Of a DNA stretch of 64,000 nt, positions 28,873 through 37,439 are shown piece by piece (position 1 is the first letter of the stretch; each line of letters begins with the position of its first letter). Under the pieces are notes generated by a model that made no database searches, was not told the origin of the DNA, and saw only the letters and a program-made list of their open reading frames with translations. The position numbers and the translations under genes were made by a program. Origin of the DNA: Corynebacterium bovis DSM 20582 = CIP 54.80 (GTDB lineage Bacteria; Actinomycetota; Actinomycetes; Mycobacteriales; Mycobacteriaceae); assembly GCF_030408615.1 (NCBI RefSeq), contig NZ_CP047187.1, forward strand, positions 372,001 to 436,000, written 5' to 3'.

Positions 28873-28891
28873 TTACGTTAGCCTTACCACG
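28873..28891. promoter_or_regulatory. Candidate DtxR iron box
   Basis: TTACGTTAGCCTTACCACG matches the 19-bp DtxR consensus TTAGGTTAGCCTAACCTAA in 14 positions, including the central GTTAGCCT. Iron control of the iron-rich succinate dehydrogenase would be logical. Confidence 0.5.
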
Positions 28892-29021
28892 CCTGCCGTC
28901 CGCGCGTGGAGGGCAGGTCGGGAGGGGTGTCTGTGCAGGTCACCGCGTTGTGCGGCGGAGTGGCGCGGGTGGACGGCGGGGGTGACGGCCGCGGGGTCGT
29001 CCATGAGCCCGATTCACCCCC

Positions 29022-29037
29022 TGTGACATTTTTCACG
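29022..29037. promoter_or_regulatory. Candidate GlxR site 2 upstream of sdhC
   Basis: TGTGACATTTTTCACG has GTGA-N6-TCAC with an A+T-rich centre, the better of the two sites. It is centred about 50 bases before the predicted -10. Confidence 0.55.
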
Positions 29038-29076
29038 TCCCCGGGGTCCGAGTAGTAGGTCACAGCCGGGTGGTCG

Positions 29077-29082
29077 TACAGT
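29077..29082 (+). promoter_or_regulatory. -10 element of sdhCAB
   Basis: TACAGT. Transcription would start near 29089, giving a very short leader that still includes GGAGG (29095-29099) before the sdhC ATG. Confidence 0.45.
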
Positions 29083-29103
29083 GTCTATGACACTGGAGGT
29101 GCC

Positions 29104-29847
29104 ATGACTGTTACTTACGACGACCGTGACGCAATAGAGCACGGAAAGATCAACACCAGCCCGCTGCGGACACAGCCGGGCTTCCCCACGTGGGCGATGA
29201 AGATCACGATGGCCGTGACGGGCGTGATCTTCGCGCTGTTCGTCCTCGTCCACATGATCGGCAACCTGAAGGTCTACACGGGGGCCGAACACTTCAACGC
29301 CTACGCGGACTTCCTCCGGGAGGTCGGCGCGCCGCTGGTCCCGCGTGAGGGGCTGCTGTGGATCGCGCGCGCGGTCCTGCTGATCGCGCTCATCCTCCAC
29401 ATCTGGTGCGCCTTCGCGCTCACCGGCCGGTCGCACCGCTCGCGCGGCCGGTTCCGCCGCAGCAACATGCAGAAGACGTGGAACACGTTCACGGGCCGGA
29501 CGATGCTCGTGACCGGGTTCGTCCTCCTGCTGTTCATCATCTTCCACATCCTCGACCTCACGATCGGCGCGAAGCCGGCGGCGTCGGACGTCTTCGAGCA
29601 CGGGCAGGCCTACGCCAACCTCGTCGCCTCGTTCGACCGCCCCGTGGTGGCGATCTTCTACATCCTGTGCATGCTCATCCTGTTCATGCACCTGACGCAC
29701 GGCATCTGGACCGCGACCTCGGACCTCGGCATCACCGGGCACCGGACGCGCCAGGTCATGCTGTGGGTGGCCTACCTGCTCCCGGCCGTCGTCATGATCG
29801 GCAACATCTCGATCCCGCTGTCCGTCATGACCGGGCTCGTCGGCTAG
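29104..29847 (+). CDS. sdhC: Succinate dehydrogenase cytochrome b subunit
   Basis: 247 residues with five predicted membrane helices, the fused single-anchor type that binds heme b and menaquinone. Helices include MAVTGVIFALFVLVHMIGN, VLLIALILHIWCAFAL, MLVTGFVLLLFIIFHIL, ILCMLILFMHLTHGIW and VMLWVAYLLPAVVMIG. Histidines inside them (in VHMIGN, ILHIW, IFHIL, MHLTH) are candidate heme ligands. First gene of sdhCAB; GGAGG precedes the ATG at 29104. Likely regulated by cAMP/GlxR and perhaps iron through the upstream sites. Confidence 0.95.
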   Translation: MTVTYDDRDAIEHGKINTSPLRTQPGFPTWAMKITMAVTGVIFALFVLVHMIGNLKVYTGAEHFNAYADFLREVGAPLVPREGLLWIARAVLLIALILHIWCAFALTGRSHRSRGRFRRSNMQKTWNTFTGRTMLVTGFVLLLFIIFHILDLTIGAKPAASDVFEHGQAYANLVASFDRPVVAIFYILCMLILFMHLTHGIWTATSDLGITGHRTRQVMLWVAYLLPAVVMIGNISIPLSVMTGLVG

Positions 29848-29876
29848 AGCACGCGCGCCACTGAGGAGAAGAGAAC

Positions 29877-31913
29877 ATGAGCGAAGTTACCCAGCATCCG
29901 CACAACCAGACGGCGGACTTCAACTACGACGAGGCCGTCGCGGCGTTCACCGCGCCGGAGTCCTCGGTCGACGGCGTGACCGTCGGCAAGGTCCTCAAGG
30001 ACAACGCCCCGCACGACGTGAGCCAGGAGCACCAGTGGCAGTGGGCCAAGGAGCACTTCGGCATGGTGTCGCCGCTGAACCGGAGGAAGTTCCGGGTCCT
30101 CATCATCGGCACCGGCCTCGCCGGTGGTGCCGCGGCCGCCGCGCTCGGTGAGCTCGGCTACGACGTCAAGGTCTTCACGTACCACGACAGCCCCCGGCGT
30201 GCGCACTCCATCGCCGCGCAGGGCGGCGTGAACTCGTCGCGCGGCAAGAAGCTCGACAACGACAGCACGTACCTCCACACCAAGGACACGGTGAAGGGCG
30301 GCGACTACCGCTGCCGGGAGAACGACTGCTGGCGGCTCGCCATGGAGTCGCCGAAGGTCATCGACCACATGAACGCCATCGGCGCCCCGTTCTCCCGCGA
30401 GTACGGCGGCACGCTCGCCACTCGGTCCTTCGGTGGCGTGCAGGTGTCCCGCACGTACTACACCCGGGGCCAGACGGGCCAGCAGCTCCAGCTGGCGACG
30501 ACGTCGGCCCTGTACCGCCAGATCGGCGCGGGCAACGTCGAGATCTTCACCCACAACGAGCTCGTCGACCTCGTCGTCAACGACGACGGCGTGTGCGAGG
30601 GTGCCGTCATGCGCAACCTCATCACCGGTGAGCTGAAGGTCCACACGGGCCACGCGACGGTCCTCGCCACCGGCGGGTACGGGAACGTGTACCACATGTC
30701 GACCCTGGCGAAGAACTCCAACGCCTCGGCGATCATGCGCGCCTACGACCGCGGGGCCTACCTCGCCAGCCCGTCCTTCGTGCAGTTCCACCCGACGGGC
30801 CTGCCGGTGAACTCCGACTGGCAGTCGAAGACGATCCTCATGTCGGAGTCCCTCCGCAACGACGGCCGGATCTGGACGCCGAAGAAGAAGGGCGACGACC
30901 GGGACCCGAAGGACATCCCCGAGGACGAGCGGGACTACTTCCTCGAGCGCCGCTACCCGGCGTTCGGCAACCTCGTGCCCCGCGACATCGCGTCCCGCGC
31001 GAACGCCCAGCAGATCAACGCGGGCTACGGCGTCGGTCCGAAGAAGAACTCCGTGTACCTGGACCTCGGCGACGCGATCAACCGCCTCGGCAAGGACACG
31101 ATCCGCGAGCGCTACGGCAACCTCATCCAGATGTACGAGGAGGCCATCGGCGAGAACGCCTACGAGACGCCGATGCGGATCGCCCCGACGTGCCACTACA
31201 CGATGGGTGGCCTGTGGACGGACTTCAACGAGATGACGTCCGTGCCCGGCCTGTTCTGCTCCGGCGAGTCCTCGTGGATGTACCACGGCGCGAACCGCCT
31301 CGGCGCGAACTCGCTGCTCTCGTCGTCCGTCGAGGGCTGGTTCACGCTCCCGTTCACGGTCCCGAACTACCTGGCCCCGCTGCTCGGCACCCCGGTCCCG
31401 GACCCGGAGTCCCCGCAGGCGAAGGCCGCGCTCGACCGGGCGCAGGCCCGGATCGACCGGCTCATGAACATCCGCGGCGACAACCCGCACGGCCCGGAGT
31501 ACTACCACCGCCAGCTCGGTGAGATCCTGTACTTCTCCTGCGGCGTCGCCCGCAACGTCGAGGACATGCGGGACGGCATCGAGAAGATCCGGGCGCTCCG
31601 CAAGGACTTCTGGGAGAACCTCCGCATCCCCGGCGGCACCGACGAGATGAACCAGACGCTCGAGTACGCCAACCGGGTCGCGGACTACCTCGACCTCGGC
31701 GAGCTCATGTGCGTCGACGCCCTCGACCGTGACGAGTCGTGCGGCGCCCACTACCGCGACGACCACCTCTCCGAGGACGGCGAGGCCCAGCGTGACGACG
31801 ACAACTGGTGCTTCGTCTCCGCGTGGCAGTCGGACGGCGAGAACCGCTTCATCCGCCACTCCGAGCCGCTGTACTTCGACCGCATCCCGCTGATGACAAG
31901 GAATTACAAGTAA
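29877..31913 (+). CDS. sdhA: Succinate dehydrogenase flavoprotein subunit
   Basis: 678 residues. Oxidises succinate to fumarate with covalently bound FAD. The FAD-binding GTGLAGGAAAAALGELG and the flavinylation site HSIAAQGGVNSSRG are visible. Substrate/active-site segments include FVQFHPTG, PTCHYTMGGLWTD and SGESSWMYHGANRLGANSLL. The length fits the menaquinone-linked actinobacterial form. The ATG follows GAGGAGAAGAG. Its stop overlaps the sdhB start by one base. Confidence 0.97.
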   Translation: MSEVTQHPHNQTADFNYDEAVAAFTAPESSVDGVTVGKVLKDNAPHDVSQEHQWQWAKEHFGMVSPLNRRKFRVLIIGTGLAGGAAAAALGELGYDVKVFTYHDSPRRAHSIAAQGGVNSSRGKKLDNDSTYLHTKDTVKGGDYRCRENDCWRLAMESPKVIDHMNAIGAPFSREYGGTLATRSFGGVQVSRTYYTRGQTGQQLQLATTSALYRQIGAGNVEIFTHNELVDLVVNDDGVCEGAVMRNLITGELKVHTGHATVLATGGYGNVYHMSTLAKNSNASAIMRAYDRGAYLASPSFVQFHPTGLPVNSDWQSKTILMSESLRNDGRIWTPKKKGDDRDPKDIPEDERDYFLERRYPAFGNLVPRDIASRANAQQINAGYGVGPKKNSVYLDLGDAINRLGKDTIRERYGNLIQMYEEAIGENAYETPMRIAPTCHYTMGGLWTDFNEMTSVPGLFCSGESSWMYHGANRLGANSLLSSSVEGWFTLPFTVPNYLAPLLGTPVPDPESPQAKAALDRAQARIDRLMNIRGDNPHGPEYYHRQLGEILYFSCGVARNVEDMRDGIEKIRALRKDFWENLRIPGGTDEMNQTLEYANRVADYLDLGELMCVDALDRDESCGAHYRDDHLSEDGEAQRDDDNWCFVSAWQSDGENRFIRHSEPLYFDRIPLMTRNYK

Positions 31914-32662
31914 TGAAACTGCATCTTGAGATCTGGCGTCAGGCGGGCCCGAACACCGAGGGTCACTTCGAGTCCGTCGACGTTCCCGACGCCGCGGAGC
32001 AGATGTCCATCCTGGAGCTCTTCGACCACGTCAACAACCGGTACGTCGAGGAGGGCCGGGAGCCCTTCGCCTTCGCCTCCGACTGCCGCGAGGGCATCTG
32101 CGGCACCTGCGGCCTGACCATCAACGGCCGCCCGCACGGCCCGGACAAGAACAAGCCCGCCTGCCAGCAGCGCCTGCTGAGCTTCAGCGACGGGGACACG
32201 ATCAAGATCGAGCCGCTGCGCTCGGCCGCGTACCCCGTCGTCAAGGACATGGTCGTCGACCGGTCCGCGCTCGACCGCGTCATGGAGCAGGGCGGCTTCG
32301 TCTCCGTCATGGCCGGGACGGCCCCGGACGCCGACAGCCTCCTCGTCAACCACAGCGACGCCGAGCTCGCGCTCGACCACGCCGCGTGCATCGGCTGCGG
32401 CGCGTGCGTCGCCGCCTGCCCGAACGGTGCGGCGCACCTGTTCACCGGTGCGAAGCTCGTCCACCTCACCCTGTCCCCGATGGGCCGGGAGGAGCGCGGG
32501 CGCCGCGCCCGCAAGATGGTCGACGAGGTCGAGGGCACCTTCGGCCACTGCTCCCTCTTCGGGGAGTGCGCCGACGTCTGCCCGGCCGGCATCCCGCTCA
32601 CCGCCGTCGCCGCGATCACGAAGGAGCGCGCCCGCGCCGCCTTCCGCGGCAAGGACGACTAG
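31913..32662 (+). CDS. sdhB: Succinate dehydrogenase iron-sulfur subunit
   Basis: 249 residues. Carries electrons from SdhA to SdhC through three clusters. The [2Fe-2S] ligands are in CREGICGTCG with a later Cys at KPACQQ; the [4Fe-4S]/[3Fe-4S] ligands are in CIGCGACVAACPN and CSLFGECADVCPAG. The ATG at 31913 shares one base with the TAA of sdhA (TAATG), so translation is coupled. A longer frame upstream overlaps sdhA and is rejected. Confidence 0.97.
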   Translation: MKLHLEIWRQAGPNTEGHFESVDVPDAAEQMSILELFDHVNNRYVEEGREPFAFASDCREGICGTCGLTINGRPHGPDKNKPACQQRLLSFSDGDTIKIEPLRSAAYPVVKDMVVDRSALDRVMEQGGFVSVMAGTAPDADSLLVNHSDAELALDHAACIGCGACVAACPNGAAHLFTGAKLVHLTLSPMGREERGRRARKMVDEVEGTFGHCSLFGECADVCPAGIPLTAVAAITKERARAAFRGKDD

Positions 32663-32688
32663 TCACGACGGCCCCCGCCACCCCGTCC

Positions 32689-32719
32689 CACGCCCCCGCC
32701 GCCCCTTGACGGGGGCGTG
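32689..32719 (+). terminator. Hairpin after sdhB
   Basis: CACGCCCCCG / CGGGGGCGTG, a 10-bp perfect stem with an 11-base loop, without a T-run. Confidence 0.55.
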
Positions 32720-32877
32720 CGGACGGCCCGTCCCGGCTGTCGAGTTCCTGCCCGTCACCACGGCGGCTAAGCTGGAGACAACCGGGTGACTGCCCGGGCG
32801 GCCCCGTCGGCACCCGAGCCCCGCACCCCGGGAGACCCCACCCCGGGAGAGACCCACCTCAGGAGAAAGAGGAGAAG

Positions 32878-33228
32878 ATGTCCGCGCACGCAGCAGTCGC
32901 TGAACCCGTCGACCGGGAGGCACAGTTCGCCGGTGAACCGGCCTACCTGGACGGCTACGTCCCCTCCAGCTTCGACTCCCCGCACACCTCGCTCACGCGG
33001 GTGCTGACCTGGCTCGGTGCGGCGTCCATCCTCGCGTCGCTCGCGTTCTGGGGCACGATCGTCTTCGGCCTCGCGACGAAGGTCTACGACCAGAACGACG
33101 CCGCGGACACGTTCCTCGTCGTCGGCGTCGTCGGTGCCCTCGTCTTCCTCTTCGGCGGGTTCTTCCTCGTCCACCTGGGCCGCCGGGACTACAAGAAGTA
33201 CGTCAAGCGGACCGGCCGCATCCACTAG
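32878..33228 (+). CDS. Small membrane protein downstream of sdhCAB
   Basis: 116 residues, not assigned to a known function. Two hydrophobic helices (WLGAASILASLAFWGTIVFGL and FLVVGVVGALVFLFGGFFLVHL) are followed by a basic cytoplasmic tail RRDYKKYVKRTGRIH. Strong ribosome-binding site (GAGGAGAAG) before the ATG. A comparable small membrane gene follows sdhB in C. glutamicum. A hairpin separates it from sdhB and another follows it, so it may be its own unit; an accessory role in the respiratory chain is only a positional guess. Confidence 0.8.
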   Translation: MSAHAAVAEPVDREAQFAGEPAYLDGYVPSSFDSPHTSLTRVLTWLGAASILASLAFWGTIVFGLATKVYDQNDAADTFLVVGVVGALVFLFGGFFLVHLGRRDYKKYVKRTGRIH

Positions 33229-33255
33229 GATCCGCCGACCGCCACCGGACGTCAG

Positions 33256-33288
33256 CGCCACGGCCCCCGCGATGCGGGGTCCGTGGCG
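33256..33288 (+). terminator. Hairpin after the small membrane gene
   Basis: A two-part stem, CGCCACGG/CCGTGGCG plus CCCCGC/GCGGGG, closed by loop GAT. Confidence 0.65.
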
Positions 33289-33324
33289 TCCGTCGTTCCC
33301 GGGCCCGTGGGATACTGGCCGGTG

Positions 33325-34644
33325 ATGAGCACCGCAGAGCACACCACGCCACCCCAGCCCGCCGTCCCGTTACCCGGGGCGGACCCGGAGACCGAGCGCA
33401 GCCGCCGCCGGGACCTCCGCCGCCACAAGGCCGTCGCGACCGGGCTCCTCGTCCTCGCGACCGTCATCTACCTCGTGTGCCGCTACCTCGAGGCGCGCGG
33501 CCAGGACGGCGCGTGGACCGGGTACGTCCGCGCCGCGTCGGAGGCCGGCATGGTCGGCGCGCTCGCCGACTGGTTCGCGGTCACCGCGCTGTTCCGCCAC
33601 CCGCTCGGCATCCCCATCCCGCACACGGCGATCATCCGCCGGAAGAAGGACCAGGTCGGCCACGCGCTCAGCGAGTTCGTGGGGGAGAACTTCCTCAACG
33701 CGACCCTCATCTCGGAGAAGCTGCGGCAGGCCCGGATCCCGGAACGGGCGGCGGACTGGGTGCTCGACGGCGGGGGAGCGGAGCGGGTATCCGCGGAGGC
33801 CGGCAAGCTCATCGACGTCGTCGTCACCGGCCTCGACCCGGCGGACGTCGAGCAGGTCATCCGGGCGTTCGTCGTCGACTCCGTCACGGAACCGGAGTGG
33901 GCCCCGCCCCTCGGCCGGGGGCTCGGGCAGCTCATCGAGGAGGGGCGGACGGAGCCGGTCGTCGACGCCGTCGTCGTGTGGCTCGACGAGCGCGCCCGGG
34001 CGAGCGAGGACCTCGTCGTCCGCCTCCTCGACGAGCGCACCCCCGCGTGGGCCCCGCGGTTCGTCCGCGAGCTCGTCGGCGCCCGGGTGTACCGGGAGCT
34101 CGTGGAGTTCACCGCGGACGTGCGTCGCAACCCGGACCACGAGGCCCGGCGGGCGCTCCGGCGGTTCCTCCGGCAGCTCGCGGACGACCTCCAGCACGAC
34201 CCCGCGATGATCGGGCGCGTCGAGCGGCTGAAGAACGAGGTCATGGAGTCCGCCCCGGTCCGGGCGCTGCCCGGGCGGCTGTGGGAGCGGGCGCGCGTCG
34301 TCCTCACGGACATGGCCCGCGACCCCGAGTCGCTGCTCCGCCGGCGGATCGTGCGGTGGACCACGGACGTCGCGGGCCGGGTGCGCACCGACGCCGACCT
34401 GCGGGCGTCGCTGGAGTCCCGCATCGTCGGCGGGGCGGCGTACCTCGCGGAGAACTACGCCGGCGAGGTCACCGGCATCATCGGCGAGACCGTCGAGCGG
34501 TGGGACGCGGACGAGGCGTCGGACCGGATCGAGCTCATGGTCGGCAAGGACCTGCAGTTCATCCGCGTCAACGGCACGGTCGTCGGGGCGCTCGCCGGCC
34601 TGGTGATCTACACGGTCTCCCAGGCCGTGTTCTCGCTGGTGTGA
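33325..34644 (+). CDS. DUF445 family membrane protein
   Basis: 439 residues. DUF445 (YheB/YjiN-type) protein of unknown function. It has one hydrophobic segment near the N-terminus (AVATGLLVLATVIYLVCRYLE), a possible second around ALADWFAVTALFRH, a long soluble helical middle, and a C-terminal segment VVGALAGLVIYTVSQAVFSLV. The GALADWFAVTALFRHPLG stretch is the family's most conserved region. The ATG at 33325 lies eight bases after GATACT; a GTG directly before it is also possible. Confidence 0.85.
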   Translation: MSTAEHTTPPQPAVPLPGADPETERSRRRDLRRHKAVATGLLVLATVIYLVCRYLEARGQDGAWTGYVRAASEAGMVGALADWFAVTALFRHPLGIPIPHTAIIRRKKDQVGHALSEFVGENFLNATLISEKLRQARIPERAADWVLDGGGAERVSAEAGKLIDVVVTGLDPADVEQVIRAFVVDSVTEPEWAPPLGRGLGQLIEEGRTEPVVDAVVVWLDERARASEDLVVRLLDERTPAWAPRFVRELVGARVYRELVEFTADVRRNPDHEARRALRRFLRQLADDLQHDPAMIGRVERLKNEVMESAPVRALPGRLWERARVVLTDMARDPESLLRRRIVRWTTDVAGRVRTDADLRASLESRIVGGAAYLAENYAGEVTGIIGETVERWDADEASDRIELMVGKDLQFIRVNGTVVGALAGLVIYTVSQAVFSLV

Positions 34645-34743
34645 CCGCCACCGCGCCGGCCCCCCGCGCCCGTCGCGCACCGGCACCGCGCCGATCCCGC
34701 GCCCGTCCCGGGCCGCCGCGTGACCGGCACCGCGCGGACCGGA

Positions 34744-34749
34744 TAGCAT
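34744..34749 (+). promoter_or_regulatory. -10 element, leaderless promoter of the DUF2516 gene
   Basis: TAGCAT, seven bases before the ATG at 34757. An earlier in-frame ATG (34748) overlaps this hexamer and is therefore unlikely to be used. Confidence 0.6.
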
Positions 34750-34756
34750 GTCCGGC

Positions 34757-35050
34757 ATGAACCCCTACATGATCACCCTCGTCGTGACGTGGTTCACGCA
34801 GGTACTGCAGCTGTTCTTCCTCGTCCTCGCCGTCGGGGGCGCGGTGCAGTGCGCCGTCACGCGGGACGACGCCTTCACGGTCATCGACCGCTCGAAGCAG
34901 ACGTGGGTCATGCTGCTCGCCGGGTCCGCCGTCGCGCTGCTGCTCAACATCTTCATCCTCGGCATCCCGTTCATCTGGATCGTCGTGCCGGTCATCCTCG
35001 GCGTCTACTGGCAGGACGTCCGCCCCGCGGTCCGCGACCTGCTCTCCTGA
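34757..35050 (+). CDS. DUF2516 membrane protein
   Basis: 97 residues, function unknown. Hydrophobic segments [21 protein letters not shown] and a C-terminal hairpin ([34 protein letters not shown]). DUF2516 proteins precede deoC in mycobacteria too (Rv0476 before Rv0478), so the position is conserved. Leaderless start at 34757. Confidence 0.82.
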   Translation: MNPYMITLVVTWFTQVLQLFFLVLAVGGAVQCAVTRDDAFTVIDRSKQTWVMLLAGSAVALLLNIFILGIPFIWIVVPVILGVYWQDVRPAVRDLLS

Positions 35051-35156
35051 CCGGCCGCCGGGTGGTTCCGTCGTCGACCCCCTCCCGCCCGGCCCCGCAC
35101 GAGCCGCGCACGAGCCCGGCCCCGCGCGGCCCGTCGTCGCCGGTGGGGCGGGCCGT

Positions 35157-35162
35157 TACGAT
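35157..35162 (+). promoter_or_regulatory. -10 element, leaderless deoC promoter
   Basis: TACGAT, seven bases before the ATG at 35170. Confidence 0.6.
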
Positions 35163-35169
35163 GGGCGGC

Positions 35170-35910
35170 ATGATCTCACCCCTCACCCGCGACCGTGTCG
35201 CGAGCCTCATGGACGCGACCCTCCTCACCCCCCAGGCCACGCGCGACGACGTCCGCTCCCTCCAACGCACCGCCGTCGACCTCGGCTGCGGTGCGGTGTG
35301 CGTGTCGCCGTCGATGCTCCCGCTGCGGTGGGCGGGTCCCGGTCAGGGGGACGACGCCGCCTCCCCGACGGCCGGGACGTCCCCGGACCCCGCCGGCGCG
35401 ACGGCCGTGCCGCCGGTGCGCGTGGCGACCGTCGTCGGCTTCCCCTCCGGCGCGCACCAGAGCCTCGTCAAGGCGACGGAGGCCCGGTTCGCGGTCGAGC
35501 AGGGCGCGGACGAGATCGACATGGTCATCATCCTCGCCAACGCCGTGGCCGGGGACATGAACGCGATGGTCAGCGAGATCGTGACGGTGCGCGAGGCGGT
35601 GCCGTTCCCCGTCGTGCTCAAGGTCATCGTCGAGTCGGCGCTGCTCACCGAGGAGCAGCTGCGGACCGCGTGCCGGGCCGCCCGGACGGCGGGCGCGGAC
35701 TTCGTCAAGACGTCGACGGGGTTCCACCCGGCCGGCGGCGCGACGGTGGAGGCCGTGCGGATCATGGCCGAGGAGGTCGGCGGGGTGCTCGGGGTGAAGG
35801 CGTCCGGGGGGATCCGGGACTGGGCCACGGCGGTCGCGATGGTGGAGGCCGGGGCGACGCGCCTCGGCGTCTCCGCCCCGCGGCCGATCCTCGCCGGCGC
35901 GCCGGACTGA
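35170..35910 (+). CDS. deoC: Deoxyribose-phosphate aldolase
   Basis: 246 residues (family about 220-225). Cleaves 2-deoxyribose-5-phosphate to acetaldehyde and glyceraldehyde-3-phosphate in nucleoside salvage. The TIM-barrel motifs are present: [25 protein letters not shown], the Schiff-base Lys in FVKTSTGF and the second Lys in [11 protein letters not shown] Gly/Pro/Ala-rich insert of about 25 residues near residue 60 explains the extra length. The stop codon is part of a 10-bp tandem repeat. Confidence 0.93.
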   Translation: MISPLTRDRVASLMDATLLTPQATRDDVRSLQRTAVDLGCGAVCVSPSMLPLRWAGPGQGDDAASPTAGTSPDPAGATAVPPVRVATVVGFPSGAHQSLVKATEARFAVEQGADEIDMVIILANAVAGDMNAMVSEIVTVREAVPFPVVLKVIVESALLTEEQLRTACRAARTAGADFVKTSTGFHPAGGATVEAVRIMAEEVGGVLGVKASGGIRDWATAVAMVEAGATRLGVSAPRPILAGAPD

Positions 35911-35930
35911 GCCGGACTGAGCCGGACTGA
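35901..35930. repeat. Three 10-bp tandem copies spanning the deoC stop
   Basis: GCCGGACTGA three times; the first copy ends in the deoC TGA. A fourth copy lies at 35963-35972. The 10-base period places the TGAs in all three frames. Confidence 0.9.
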
Positions 35931-36029
35931 GCAGGCAGCGGGCGGCCCCGGGGGCGGGGAGGGCCGGACTGAGCGGGGCCCCGGGCGCTCCCCGGGTGCC
36001 GGTGACGGGCCGCCCCACCCCGGCGGGGG

Positions 36030-36857
36030 TCAGCGCCGGGCGTCCCCGTCGGTGCCGGTGATCGAGGCGGCCTCGCTGATGTCGCTGAGGTTGACGTCGG
36101 TGCCGTGCATGTCGACGTCGAGGCCGGCGTCGGTGACCGTCGCCGAGCGGAACTCGAAGCCCTGGTTCTCCGCGATGGTCTGGTCGAGGGCCCCGGACAG
36201 GGACTCGACGACGCTCGGCGGCAGGTCCACCCCCAGGATCTTCGCGCCGGCGACGTCGAAGGTCAGCGAGCGGTCGTCGATCTCCGGGGACATGGAGACG
36301 GTGGCGAGGCCCCCGGACAGTTCGATGTCGAGGGCGTTGCCCGCCGGGTCGGGGCGGACGTCGGTGACGCTGATGAGGCCGGCGGCCCCGCCGCCCCCGG
36401 TCGCGTCGCCGACGGCCTTCTGGATCTGGGAGAGGAGCATGGTCGTCGGGATCGTCGAGGTGAGGTCGAGCGACCCGGCGACGGTGTCGTCACCCCGGGT
36501 CGTGACGTCGCGGAGGTCGATGTGCGCCGGGGGCGTGCCCTCGACGACGGGCCGCGACCGGTCGTTGTCCGTGTAGCTGGTGCTCAGCGCGTCGGGCAGG
36601 TCGAGGGTCATCCGCGACACCCGGCCGCCGAGGAGGCCGACGATGACGGGTGAGGTGCCGAAGGACACGTTCGGGTCCTCCCGCACCGTGACGCCACGTT
36701 CCCGGGCGGCCTCGGTGAAACGGTCGGTGACCTCGTGCCGCAGGTACATGCGCACGCCGACCTCGGCGAGGGCGACGACGATCATGAGGACGAGGATGAG
36801 ACCCACCACGACCTTGACGGCGGTGGATCCCCTGGACGTTCGGTGTCTGGTACTCAC
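36030..36857 (-). CDS. DUF2993 (LmeA-like) membrane-anchored protein
   Basis: 275 residues. A single N-terminal membrane anchor (VVVGLILVLMIVVALAEVGV) is followed by an extracytoplasmic beta-rich DUF2993 domain. The mycobacterial family member LmeA supports elongation of lipomannan mannan chains and binds phospholipid; a similar envelope-lipid role is inferred. GTG start at 36857; no TANNNT element at leaderless distance was seen and the ribosome-binding site is weak. It is co-directional with the DUF2505 gene upstream. Confidence 0.8.
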   Translation of the reverse strand: MSTRHRTSRGSTAVKVVVGLILVLMIVVALAEVGVRMYLRHEVTDRFTEAARERGVTVREDPNVSFGTSPVIVGLLGGRVSRMTLDLPDALSTSYTDNDRSRPVVEGTPPAHIDLRDVTTRGDDTVAGSLDLTSTIPTTMLLSQIQKAVGDATGGGGAAGLISVTDVRPDPAGNALDIELSGGLATVSMSPEIDDRSLTFDVAGAKILGVDLPPSVVESLSGALDQTIAENQGFEFRSATVTDAGLDVDMHGTDVNLSDISEAASITGTDGDARR

Positions 36858-36915
36858 CCCGTCCAGTGTCCCGGAAACCCCGGGACGACGCCAGACGGCG
36901 CAGGCGGAGGGGTGG

Positions 36916-37416
36916 TCAGCGCTCGCCGGCGATGTACCGGGCGATGAGCGCCGCCTGGCCCTCGACGACCTCGCCGAGGGCGCCGGCGATCTTGCCCTCG
37001 ATCTTCGACCCCATGAGCGGGATCTTCACGGTGACCTCGGACCGCGCGGTGAGGGTCGTCGAGTCCCCCTCCCCCCGGAGCGTCGTGTCGGCCGAGAAGG
37101 CCACCGGCGCGCCGGTGATCTCCGTCGCGGTGGTGCCCTCGGCGGTGCCGTCGGTGAGGGGGCCGACGGTGACGGTGCGCACCGTCTTCAGCCCCTGCGG
37201 GACCATCGAGCGCACGGCGTTCGGCAGCGACGCCGCGGGCAGCAGCTCGTTGAGCACGACCGTGACAGTCTCGCCGTCCGTGAACGAGGCGACCTCGCCC
37301 GGCTCCTCGGTGAGGTGGGCGGTCTCGAACTCCCAGTAGCCGCGGTCGCGCAGCGTCGCGTGGACGGTCTCGACCGGGTGGGTCACGGTGGCGGTGTTCT
37401 CGGTGTGAGTTGTCAT
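36916..37416 (-). CDS. DUF2505 (START-like) protein
   Basis: 166 residues, soluble. The pattern of DUF2505, a polyketide-cyclase/START-like fold that may bind a hydrophobic ligand, is seen in VHATLRDRGYWEFETAHL and the C-terminal KIPLMGSKIEGKIAGALGEVVEGQ helix. Function unknown. The ATG at 37416 lies six bases after TAGTCT on the minus strand. It is divergent from murB with only 23 bases between start codons. Confidence 0.85.
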   Translation of the reverse strand: MTTHTENTATVTHPVETVHATLRDRGYWEFETAHLTEEPGEVASFTDGETVTVVLNELLPAASLPNAVRSMVPQGLKTVRTVTVGPLTDGTAEGTTATEITGAPVAFSADTTLRGEGDSTTLTARSEVTVKIPLMGSKIEGKIAGALGEVVEGQAALIARYIAGER

Positions 37417-37422
37417 GCGGAC

Positions 37423-37432
37423 AGACTACCGT
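37423..37432. promoter_or_regulatory. Overlapping divergent -10 elements (DUF2505 and murB)
   Basis: On the minus strand TAGTCT (37423-37428) lies six bases before the DUF2505 ATG. On the plus strand TACCGT (37427-37432) lies seven bases before the murB GTG. The two hexamers share bases 37427-37428, so both promoters cannot be bound at once. Confidence 0.6.
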
Positions 37433-37439
37433 GGTCGGC

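Larger units (their letters stand above)
28656..29103. other. sdhCAB control region
   Basis: 448 bases without a gene. In order it holds a 9-bp tandem repeat, a GlxR-type site (28782-28797), a DtxR-like iron box (28873-28891), a second GlxR-type site (29022-29037), a -10 (29077-29082) and a ribosome-binding site. It is the richest regulatory region of the window. Confidence 0.6.

Noticed and set aside
34748-34756. ATG at 34748 as the start of the DUF2516 gene
   Set aside because: This ATG overlaps the TAGCAT -10 element; the ATG at 34757 fits the leaderless spacing.
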